NCBI RefSeq assembly: GCF_003391395.1
Contig: NZ_CP024190.1
Location: 5,828,001-5,892,000 of the forward strand
Source: Mycobacterium marinum
GTDB lineage: Bacteria > Actinomycetota > Actinomycetes > Mycobacteriales > Mycobacteriaceae
Direction: 5' to 3'
Length of the DNA stretch: 64,000 nucleotides
Positions 45,901 through 57,900 of this stretch are shown here, one piece after another (position 1 is the stretch's first letter; each line of letters starts with the position of its first letter). The notes below the pieces were generated by a model. That model made no database searches and was not told where the DNA came from. It was given only the letters and a program-made list of their open reading frames with translations. A program made the translations under genes and the position numbers.

Positions 45901-48900
45901 ACGGCACCGCGGGTGACGGCGGCACCGGCGGGGCCGGCGGCCACGGCGGGACCGGCGCCGACAACACCACCGTGGTCGGTGCGGGCGCCATGGGCGCCGC
46001 GGGCGGCCAGGGCGGAGCCGGCGGGACCGGCGGCACCGGCGGCGCAGCCGGCACCGGCGGCGGCGGACTCCAAGGCGCCGGCGGCCAAGGCGGCGACGGC
46101 GGCCACGGCGGCACCGGCGGCGACGGCGGCGACGGCGCTGCGGGCACTGACCCGCTGCTGGCCGCCCAAGCCGGCGGCCAAGGCGGCGACGGCGGCACCG
46201 GCGGCGCGGCCGGCACCGGCGGCACCGGCTCGACCATGGGCACCGACGGCACCGCGGGTGACGGCGGCACCGGCGGGGCCGGCGGCCACGGCGGGACCGG
46301 CGCCGACAACACCACCGTGGTCGGTGCGGGCGCCATGGGCGCCGCGGGCGGCCAGGGCGGAGCCGGCGGGACCGGCGGCACCGGCGGCGCAGCCGGCACC
46401 GGCGGCGGCGGACTCCAAGGCGCCGGCGGCCAAGGCGGCGACGGCGGCCACGGCGGCACCGGCGGCGACGGCGGCGACGGCGCTGCGGGCACTGACCCGC
46501 TGCTGGCCGCCCAAGCCGGCGGCCAAGGCGGCGACGGCGGCACCGGCGGCGCGGCCGGCACCGGCGGCACCGGCTCGACCATGGGCACCGACGGCACCGC
46601 GGGTGACGGCGGCACCGGCGGGGCCGGCGGCCACGGCGGGACCGGCGCCGACAACACCACCGTGGTCGGTGCGGGCGCCATGGGCGCCGCGGGCGGCCAG
46701 GGCGGAGCCGGCGGGACCGGCGGCACCGGCGGCGCAGCCGGCACCGGCGGCGGCGGACTCCAAGGCGCCGGCGGCCAAGGCGGCGACGGCGGCCACGGCG
46801 GCACCGGCGGCGACGGCGGCGACGGCGCTGCGGGCACTGACCCGCTGCTGGCCGCCCAAGCCGGCGGCCAAGGCGGCGACGGCGGCACCGGCGGCGCGGC
46901 CGGCACCGGCGGCACCGCACCGGCTCGACCATGGGCACCGACGGCACCGCGGGTGACGGCGGCACCGGCGGGGCCGGCGGCCACGGCGGGACCGGCGCCG
47001 ACAACACCACCGTGGTCGGTGCGGGCGCCATGGGCGCCGCGGGCGGCCAGGGCGGAGCCGGCGGGACCGGCGGCACCGGCGGCGCAGCCGGCACCGGCGG
47101 CGGCGGACTCCAAGGCGCCGGCGGCCAAGGCGGCGACGGCGGCCACGGCGGCACCGGCGGCGACGGCGGCGACGGCGCTGCGGGCACTGACCCGCTGCTG
47201 GCCGCCCAAGCCGGCGGCCAAGGCGGCGACGGCGGCACCGGCGGCGCGGCCGGCACCGGCGGCACCGGCTCGACCATGGGCACCGACGGCACCGCGGGTG
47301 ACGGCGGCACCGGCGGGGCCGGCGGCCACGGCGGGACCGGCGCCGACAACACCACCGTGGTCGGTGCGGGCGCCATGGGCGCCGCGGGCGGCCAGGGCGG
47401 AGCCGGCGGGACCGGCGGCACCGGCGGCGCAGCCGGCACCGGCGGCGGCGGACTCCAAGGCGCCGGCGGCCAAGGCGGCGACGGCGGCCACGGCGGCACC
47501 GGCGGCGACGGCGGCGACGGCGCTGCGGGCACTGACCCGCTGCTGGCCGCCCAAGCCGGCGGCCAAGGCGGCGACGGCGGCACCGGCGGCGCGGCCGGCA
47601 CCGGCGGCACCGGCTCGACCATGGGCACCGACGGCACCGCGGGTGACGGCGGCACCGGCGGGGCCGGCGGCCACGGCGGGACCGGCGCCGACAACACCAC
47701 CGTGGTCGGTGCGGGCGCCATGGGCGCCGCGGGCGGCCAGGGCGGGCCGGCGGGACCGGCGGCACCGGCGGCGCAGCCGGCACCGGCGGCGGCGGACTCC
47801 AAGGCGCCGGCGGCCAAGGCGGCGACGGCGGCCACGGCGGCACCGGCGGCGACGGCGGCGACGGCGCTGCGGGCACTGACCCGCTGCTGGCCGCCCAAGC
47901 CGGCGGCCAAGGCGGCGACGGCGGCACCGGCGGCGCGGCCGGCACCGGCGGCACCGGCTCGACCATGGGCACCGACGGCACCGCGGGTGACGGCGGCACC
48001 GGCGGGGCCGGCGGCCACGGCGGGACCGGCGCCGACAACACCACCGTGGTCGGTGCGGGCGCCATGGGCGCCGCGGGCGGCCAGGGCGGAGCCGGCGGGA
48101 CCGGCGGCACCGGCGGCGCAGCCGGCACCGGCGGCGGCGGACTCCAAGGCGCCGGCGGCCAAGGCGGCGACGGCGGCCACGGCGGCACCGGCGGCGACGG
48201 CGGCGACGGCGCTGCGGGCACTGACCCGCTGCTGGCCGCCCAAGCCGGCGGCCAAGGCGGCGACGGCGGCACCGGCGGCGCGGCCGGCACCGGCGGCACC
48301 GGCTCGACCATGGGCACCGACGGCACCGCGGGTGACGGCGGCACCGGCGGGGCCGGCGGCCACGGCGGGACCGGCGCCGACAACACCACCGTGGTCGGTG
48401 CGGGCGCCATGGGCGCCGCGGGCGGCCAGGGCGGAGCCGGCGGGACCGGCGGCACCGGCGGCGCAGCCGGCACCGGCGGCGGCGGACTCCAAGGCGCCGG
48501 CGGCCAAGGCGGCGACGGCGGCCACGGCGGCACCGGCGGCGACGGCGGCGACGGCGCTGCGGGCACTGACCCGCTGCTGGCCGCCCAAGCCGGCGGCCAA
48601 GGCGGCGACGGCGGCACCGGCGGCGCGGCCGGCACCGGCGGCACCGGCTCGACCATGGGCACCGACGGCACCGCGGGTGACGGCGGCACCGGCGGGGCCG
48701 GCGGCCACGGCGGGACCGGCGCCGACAACACCACCGTGGTCGGTGCGGGCGCCATGGGCGCCGCGGGCGGCCAGGGCGGAGCCGGCGGGACCGGCGGCAC
48801 CGGCGGCGCAGCCGGCACCGGCGGCGGCGGACTCCAAGGCGCCGGCGGCCAAGGCGGCGACGGCGGCCACGGCGGCACCGGCGGCGACGGCGGCGACGGC

Positions 48901-51900
48901 GCTGCGGGCACTGACCCGCTGCTGGCCGCCCAAGCCGGCGGCCAAGGCGGCGACGGCGGCACCGGCGGCGCGGCCGGCACCGGCGGCACCGGCTCGACCA
49001 TGGGCACCGACGGCACCGCGGGTGACGGCGGCACCGGCGGGGCCGGCGGCCACGGCGGGACCGGCGCCGACAACACCACCGTGGTCGGTGCGGGCGCCAT
49101 GGGCGCCGCGGGCGGCCAGGGCGGAGCCGGCGGGACCGGCGGCACCGGCGGCGCAGCCGGCACCGGCGGCGGCGGACTCCAAGGCGCCGGCGGCCAAGGC
49201 GGCGACGGCGGCCACGGCGGCACCGGCGGCGACGGCGGCGACGGCGCTGCGGGCACTGACCCGCTGCTGGCCGCCCAAGCCGGCGGCCAAGGCGGCGACG
49301 GCGGCACCGGCGGCGCGGCCGGCACCGGCGGCACCGGCTCGACCATGGGCACCGACGGCACCGCGGGTGACGGCGGCACCGGCGGGGCCGGCGGCCACGG
49401 CGGGACCGGCGCCGACAACACCACCGTGGTCGGTGCGGGCGCCATGGGCGCCGCGGGCGGCCAGGGCGGAGCCGGCGGGACCGGCGGCACCGGCGGCGCA
49501 GCCGGCACCGGCGGCGGCGGACTCCAAGGCGCCGGCGGCCAAGGCGGCGACGGCGGCCACGGCGGCACCGGCGGCGACGGCGGCGACGGCGCTGCGGGCA
49601 CTGACCCGCTGCTGGCCGCCCAAGCCGGCGGCCAAGGCGGCGACGGCGGCACCGGCGGCGCGGCCGGCACCGGCGGCACCGGCTCGACCATGGGCACCGA
49701 CGGCACCGCGGGTGACGGCGGCACCGGCGGGGCCGGCGGCCACGGCGGGACCGGCGCCGACAACACCACCGTGGTCGGTGCGGGCGCCATGGGCGCCGCG
49801 GGCGGCCAGGGCGGAGCCGGCGGGACCGGCGGCACCGGCGGCGCAGCCGGCACCGGCGGCGGCGGACTCCAAGGCGCCGGCGGCCAAGGCGGCGACGGCG
49901 GCCACGGCGGCACCGGCGGCGACGGCGGCGACGGCGCTGCGGGCACTGACCCGCTGCTGGCCGCCCAAGCCGGCGGCCAAGGCGGCGACGGCGGCACCGG
50001 CGGCGCGGCCGGCACCGGCGGCACCGGCTCGACCATGGGCACCGACGGCACCGCGGGTGACGGCGGCACCGGCGGGGCCGGCGGCCACGGCGGGACCGGC
50101 GCCGACAACACCACCGTGGTCGGTGCGGGCGCCATGGGCGCCGCGGGCGGCCAGGGCGGAGCCGGCGGGACCGGCGGCGCACCGGCCGGCGGGCGGCGGC
50201 GGACTCCAAGGCGCCGGCGGCCAAGGCGGCGACGGCGGCCACGGCGGCACCGGCGGCGACGGCGGCGACGGCGCTGCGGGCACTGACCCGCTGCTGGCCG
50301 CCCAAGCCGGCGGCCAAGGCGGCGACGGCGGCACCGGCGGCGCGGCCGGCACCGGCGGCACCGGCTCGACCATGGGCACCGACGGCACCGCGGGTGACGG
50401 CGGCACCGGCGGGGCCGGCGGCCACGGCGGGACCGGCGCCGACAACACCACCGTGGTCGGTGCGGGCGCCATGGGCGCCGCGGGCGGCCAGGGCGGAGCC
50501 GGCGGGACCGGCGGCACCGGCGGCGCAGCCGGCACCGGCGGCGGCGGACTCCAAGGCGCCGGCGGCCAAGGCGGCGACGGCGGCCACGGCGGCACCGGCG
50601 GCGACGGCGGCGACGGCGCTGCGGGCACTGACCCGCTGCTGGCCGCCCAAGCCGGCGGCCAAGGCGGCGACGGCGGCACCGGCGGCGCGGCCGGCACCGG
50701 CGGCACCGGCTCGACCATGGGCACCGACGGCACCGCGGGTGACGGCGGCACCGGCGGGGCCGGCGGCCACGGCGGGACCGGCGCCGACAACACCACCGTG
50801 GTCGGTGCGGGCGCCATGGGCGCCGCGGGCGGCCAGGGCGGAGCCGGCGGGACCGGCGGCACCGGCGGCGCAGCCGGCACCGGCGGCGGCGGACTCCAAG
50901 GCGCCGGCGGCCAAGGCGGCGACGGCGGCCACGGCGGCACCGGCGGCGACGGCGGCGACGGCGCTGCGGGCACTGACCCGCTGCTGGCCGCCCAAGCCGG
51001 CGGCCAAGGCGGCGACGGCGGCACCGGCGGCGCGGCCGGCACCGGCGGCACCGGCTCGACCATGGGCACCGACGGCACCGCGGGTGACGGCGGCACCGGC
51101 GGGGCCGGCGGCCACGGCGGGACCGGCGCCGACAACACCACCGTGGTCGGTGCGGGCGCCATGGGCGCCGCGGGCGGCCAGGGCGGAGCCGGCGGGACCG
51201 GCGGCACCGGCGGCGCAGCCGGCACCGGCGGCGGCGGACTCCAAGGCGCCGGCGGCCAAGGCGGCGACGGCGGCCACGGCGGCACCGGCGGCGACGGCGG
51301 CGACGGCGCTGCGGGCACTGACCCGCTGCTGGCCGCCCAAGCCGGCGGCCAAGGCGGCGACGGCGGCACCGGCGGCGCGGCCGGCACCGGCGGCACCGGC
51401 TCGACCATGGGCACCGACGGCACCGCGGGTGACGGCGGCACCGGCGGGGCCGGCGGCCACGGCGGGACCGGCGCCGACAACACCACCGTGGTCGGTGCGG
51501 GCGCCATGGGCGCCGCGGGCGGCCAGGGCGGAGCCGGCGGGACCGGCGGCACCGGCGGCGCAGCCGGCACCGGCGGCGGCGGACTCCAAGGCGCCGGCGG
51601 CCAAGGCGGCGACGGCGGCCACGGCGGCACCGGCGGCGACGGCGGCGACGGCGCTGCGGGCACTGACCCGCTGCTGGCCGCCCAAGCCGGCGGCCAAGGC
51701 GGCGACGGCGGCACCGGCGGCGCGGCCGGCACCGGCGGCACCGGCTCGACCATGGGCACCGACGGCACCGCGGGTGACGGCGGCACCGGCGGGGCCGGCG
51801 GCCACGGCGGGACCGGCGCCGACAACACCACCGTGGTCGGTGCGGGCGCCATGGGCGCCGCGGGCGGCCAGGGCGGAGCCGGCGGGACCGGCGGCACCGG

Positions 51901-54900
51901 CGGCGCAGCCGGCACCGGCGGCGGCGGACTCCAAGGCGCCGGCGGCCAAGGCGGCGACGGCGGCCACGGCGGCACCGGCGGCGACGGCGGCGACGGCGCT
52001 GCGGGCACTGACCCGCTGCTGGCCGCCCAAGCCGGCGGCCAAGGCGGCGACGGCGGCACCGGCGGCGCGGCCGGCACCGGCGGCACCGGCTCGACCATGG
52101 GCACCGACGGCACCGCGGGTGACGGCGGCACCGGCGGGGCCGGCGGCCACGGCGGGACCGGCGCCGACAACACCACCGTGGTCGGTGCGGGCGCCATGGG
52201 CGCCGCGGGCGGCCAGGGCGGAGCCGGCGGGACCGGCGGCACCGGCGGCGCAGCCGGCACCGGCGGCGGCGGACTCCAAGGCGCCGGCGGCCAAGGCGGC
52301 GACGGCGGCCACGGCGGCACCGGCGGCGACGGCGGCGACGGCGCTGCGGGCACTGACCCGCTGCTGGCCGCCCAAGCCGGCGGCCAAGGCGGCGACGGCG
52401 GCACCGGCGGCGCGGCCGGCACCGGCGGCACCGGCTCGACCATGGGCACCGACGGCACCGCGGGTGACGGCGGCACCGGCGGGGCCGGCGGCCACGGCGG
52501 GACCGGCGCCGACAACACCACCGTGGTCGGTGCGGGCGCCATGGGCGCCGCGGGCGGCCAGGGCGGAGCCGGCGGGACCGGCGGCACCGGCGGCGCAGCC
52601 GGCACCGGCGGCGGCGGACTCCAAGGCGCCGGCGGCCAAGGCGGCGACGGCGGCCACGGCGGCACCGGCGGCGACGGCGGCGACGGCGCTGCGGGCACTG
52701 ACCCGCTGCTGGCCGCCCAAGCCGGCGGCCAAGGCGGCGACGGCGGCACCGGCGGCGCGGCCGGCACCGGCGGCACCGGCTCGACCATGGGCACCGACGG
52801 CACCGCGGGTGACGGCGGCACCGGCGGGGCCGGCGGCCACGGCGGGACCGGCGCCGACAACACCACCGTGGTCGGTGCGGGCGCCATGGGCGCCGCGGGC
52901 GGCCAGGGCGGAGCCGGCGGGACCGGCGGCACCGGCGGCGCAGCCGGCACCGGCGGCGGCGGACTCCAAGGCGCCGGCGGCCAAGGCGGCGACGGCGGCC
53001 ACGGCGGCACCGGCGGCGACGGCGGCGACGGCGCTGCGGGCACTGACCCGCTGCTGGCCGCCCAAGCCGGCGGCCAAGGCGGCGACGGCGGCACCGGCGG
53101 CGCGGCCGGCACCGGCGGCACCGGCTCGACCATGGGCACCGACGGCACCGCGGGTGACGGCGGCACCGGCGGGGCCGGCGGCCACGGCGGGACCGGCGCC
53201 GACAACACCACCGTGGTCGGTGCGGGCGCCATGGGCGCCGCGGGCGGCCAGGGCGGAGCCGGCGGGACCGGCGGCACCGGCGGCGCAGCCGGCACCGGCG
53301 GCGGCGGACTCCAAGGCGCCGGCGGCCAAGGCGGCGACGGCGGCCACGGCGGCACCGGCGGCGACGGCGGCGACGGCGCTGCGGGCACTGACCCGCTGCT
53401 GGCCGCCCAAGCCGGCGGCCAAGGCGGCGACGGCGGCACCGGCGGCGCGGCCGGCACCGGCGGCACCGGCTCGACCATGGGCACCGACGGCACCGCGGGT
53501 GACGGCGGCACCGGCGGGGCCGGCGGCCACGGCGGGACCGGCGCCGACAACACCACCGTGGTCGGTGCGGGCGCCATGGGCGCCGCGGGCGGCCAGGGCG
53601 GAGCCGGCGGGACCGGCGGCACCGGCGGCGCAGCCGGCACCGGCGGCGGCGGACTCCAAGGCGCCGGCGGCCAAGGCGGCGACGGCGGCCACGGCGGCAC
53701 CGGCGGCGACGGCGGCGACGGCGCTGCGGGCACTGACCCGCTGCTGGCCGCCCAAGCCGGCGGCCAAGGCGGCGACGGCGGCACCGGCGGCGCGGCCGGC
53801 ACCGGCGGCACCGGCTCGACCATGGGCACCGACGGCACCGCGGGTGACGGCGGCACCGGCGGGGCCGGCGGCCACGGCGGGACCGGCGCCGACAACACCA
53901 CCGTGGTCGGTGCGGGCGCCATGGGCGCCGCGGGCGGCCAGGGCGGAGCCGGCGGGACCGGCGGCACCGGCGGCGCAGCCGGCACCGGCGGCGGCGGACT
54001 CCAAGGCGCCGGCGGCCAAGGCGGCGACGGCGGCCACGGCGGCACCGGCGGCGACGGCGGCGACGGCGCTGCGGGCACTGACCCGCTGCTGGCCGCCCAA
54101 GCCGGCGGCCAAGGCGGCGACGGCGGCACCGGCGGCGCGGCCGGCACCGGCGGCACCGGCTCGACCATGGGCACCGACGGCACCGCGGGTGACGGCGGCA
54201 CCGGCGGGGCCGGCGGCCACGGCGGGACCGGCGCCGACAACACCACCGTGGTCGGTGCGGGCGCCATGGGCGCCGCGGGCGGCCAGGGCGGAGCCGGCGG
54301 GACCGGCGGCACCGGCGGCGCAGCCGGCACCGGCGGCGGCGGACTCCAAGGCGCCGGCGGCCAAGGCGGCGACGGCGGCCACGGCGGCACCGGCGGCGAC
54401 GGCGGCGACGGCGCTGCGGGCACTGACCCGCTGCTGGCCGCCCAAGCCGGCGGCCAAGGCGGCGACGGCGGCACCGGCGGCGCGGCCGGCACCGGCGGCA
54501 CCGGCTCGACCATGGGCACCGACGGCACCGCGGGTGACGGCGGCACCGGCGGGGCCGGCGGCCACGGCGGGACCGGCGCCGACAACACCACCGTGGTCGG
54601 TGCGGGCGCCATGGGCGCCGCGGGCGGCCAGGGCGGAGCCGGCGGGACCGGCGGCACCGGGCGGCCGCAGCCGGCCACCGGCGGCGGCGGACTCCAAGGC
54701 GCCGGCGGCCAAGGCGGCGACGGCGGCCACGGCGGCACCGGCGGGCGACGGCGGCGACGGCGCTGCGGGCACTGACCCGCTGCTGGCCGCCCAAGCCGGC
54801 GGCCAAGGCGGCGACGGCGGCACCGGCGGCGCGGCCGGCACCGGCGGCACCGGCTCGACCATGGGCACCGACGGCACCGCGGGTGACGGCGGCACCGGCG

Positions 54901-57900
54901 GGGCCGGCGGCCACGGCGGGACCGGCGCCGACAACACCACCGTGGTCGGTGCGGGCGCCATGGGCGCCGCGGGCGGCCAGGGCGGAGCCGGCGGGACCGG
55001 CGGCACCGGCGGCGCAGCCGGCACCGGCGGCGGCGGACTCCAAGGCGCCGGCGGCCAAGGCGGCGACGGCGGCCACGGCGGCACCGGCGGCGACGGCGGC
55101 GACGGCGCTGCGGGCACTGACCCGCTGCTGGCCGCCCAAGCCGGCGGCCAAGGCGGCGACGGCGGCACCGGCGGCGCGGCCGGCACCGGCGGCACCGGCT
55201 CGACCATGGGCACCGACGGCACCGCGGGTGACGGCGGCACCGGCGGGGCCGGCGGCCACGGCGGGACCGGCGCCGACAACACCACCGTGGTCGGTGCGGG
55301 CGCCATGGGCGCCGCGGGCGGCCAGGGCGGAGCCGGCGGGACCGGCGGCACCGGCGGCGCAGCCGGCACCGGCGGCGGCGGACTCCAAGGCGCCGGCGGC
55401 CAAGGCGGCGACGGCGGCCACGGCGGCACCGGCGGCGACGGCGGCGACGGCGCTGCGGGCACTGACCCGCTGCTGGCCGCCCAAGCCGGCGGCCAAGGCG
55501 GCGACGGCGGCACCGGCGGCGCGGCCGGCACCGGCGGCACCGGCTCGACCATGGGCACCGACGGCACCGCGGGTGACGGCGGCACCGGCGGGGCCGGCGG
55601 CCACGGCGGGACCGGCGCCGACAACACCACCGTGGTCGGTGCGGGCGCCATGGGCGCCGCGGGCGGCCAGGGCGGAGCCGGCGGGACCGGCGGCACCGGC
55701 GGCGCAGCCGGCACCGGCGGCGGCGGACTCCAAGGCGCCGGCGGCCAAGGCGGCGACGGCGGCCACGGCGGCACCGGCGGCGACGGCGGCGACGGCGCTG
55801 CGGGCACTGACCCGCTGCTGGCCGCCCAAGCCGGCGGCCAAGGCGGCGACGGCGGCACCGGCGGCGCGGCCGGCACCGGCGGCACCGGCTCGACCATGGG
55901 CACCGACGGCACCGCGGGTGACGGCGGCACCGGCGGGGCCGGCGGCCACGGCGGGACCGGCGCCGACAACACCACCGTGGTCGGTGCGGGCGCCATGGGC
56001 GCCGCGGGCGGCCAGGGCGGAGCCGGCGGGACCGGCGGCACCGGCGGCGCAGCCGGCACCGGCGGCGGCGGACTCCAAGGCGCCGGCGGCCAAGGCGGCG
56101 ACGGCGGCCACGGCGGCACCGGCGGCGACGGCGGCGACGGCGCTGCGGGCACTGACCCGCTGCTGGCCGCCCAAGCCGGCGGCCAAGGCGGCGACGGCGG
56201 CACCGGCCGGCGCGGCCGGGCACCGGCCACGGGCCGGCGGACCGGCGCCGACAACACCACCGTGGTCGGTGCGGGCGCCATGGGCGCCGCGGGCGGCCAG
56301 GGCGGAGCCGGCGGGACCGGCGGCACCGGCGGCGCAGCCGGCACCGGCGGCGGCGGACTCCAAGGCGCCGGCGGCCAAGGCGGCGACGGCGGCCACGGCG
56401 GCACCGGCGGCGACGGCGGCGACGGCGCTGCGGGCACTGACCCGCTGCTGGCGCCCAAGCCGGCGGCCAAGGCGGCGACGGCGGCACCGGCGGCGCGGCC
56501 GGCACCGGCGGCACCGGCTCGACCATGGGCACCGACGGCACCGCGGGTGACGGCGGCACCGGCGGGGCCGGCGGCCACGGCGGGACCGGCGCCGACAACA
56601 CCACCGTGGTCGGTGCGGGCGCCATGGGCGCCGCGGGCGGCCAGGGCGGAGCCGGCGGGACCGGCGGCACCGGCGGCGCAGCCGGCACCGGCGGCGGCGG
56701 ACTCCAAGGCGCCGGCGGCCAAGGCGGCGACGGCGGCCACGGCGGCACCGGCGGCGACGGCGGCGACGGCGCTGCGGGCACTGACCCGCTGCTGGCCGCC
56801 CAAGCCGGCGGCCAAGGCGGCGACGGCGGCACCGGCGGCGCGGCCGGCACCGGCGGCACCGGCTCGACCATGGGCACCGACGGCACCGCGGGTGACGGCG
56901 GCACCGGCGGGGCCGGCGGCCACGGCGGGACCGGCGCCGACAACACCACCGTGGTCGGTGCGGGCGCCATGGGCGCCGCGGGCGGCCAGGGCGGAGCCGG
57001 CGGGACCGGCGGCACCGGCGGCGCAGCCGGCACCGGCGGCGGCGGACTCCAAGGCGCCGGCGGCCAAGGCGGCGACGGCGGCCACGGCGGCACCGGCGGC
57101 GACGGCGGCGACGGCGCTGCGGGCACTGACCCGCTGCTGGCCGCCCAAGCCGGCGGCCAAGGCGGCGACGGCGGCACCGGCGGCGCGGCCGGCACCGGCG
57201 GCACCGGCTCGACCATGGGCACCGACGGCACCGCGGGTGACGGCGGCACCGGCGGGGCCGGCGGCCACGGCGGGACCGGCGCCGACAACACCACCGTGGT
57301 CGGTGCGGGCGCCATGGGCGCCGCGGGCGGCCAGGGCGGAGCCGGCGGGACCGGCGGCACCGGCGGCGCAGCCGGCACCGGCGGCGGCGGACTCCAAGGC
57401 GCCGGCGGCCAAGGCGGCGACGGCGGCCACGGCGGCACCGGCGGCGACGGCGGCGACGGCGCTGCGGGCACTGACCCGCTGCTGGCCGCCCAAGCCGGCG
57501 GCCAAGGCGGCGACGGCGGCACCGGCGGCGCGGCCGGCACCGGCGGCACCGGCTCGACCATGGGCACCGACGGCACCGCGGGTGACGGCGGCACCGGCGG
57601 GGCCGGCGGCCACGGCGGGACCGGCGCCGACAACACCACCGTGGTCGGTGCGGGCGCCATGGGCGCCGCGGGCGGCCAGGGCGGAGCCGGCGGGACCGGC
57701 GGCACCGGCGGCGCAGCCGGCACCGGCGGCGGCGGACTCCAAGGCGCCGGCGGCCAAGGCGGCGACGGCGGCCACGGCGGCACCGGCGGCGACGGCGGCG
57801 ACGGCGCTGCGGGCACTGACCCGCTGCTGGCCGCCCAAGCCGGCGGCCAAGGCGGCGACGGCGGCACCGGCGGCGCGGCCGGCACCGGCGGCACCGGCTC

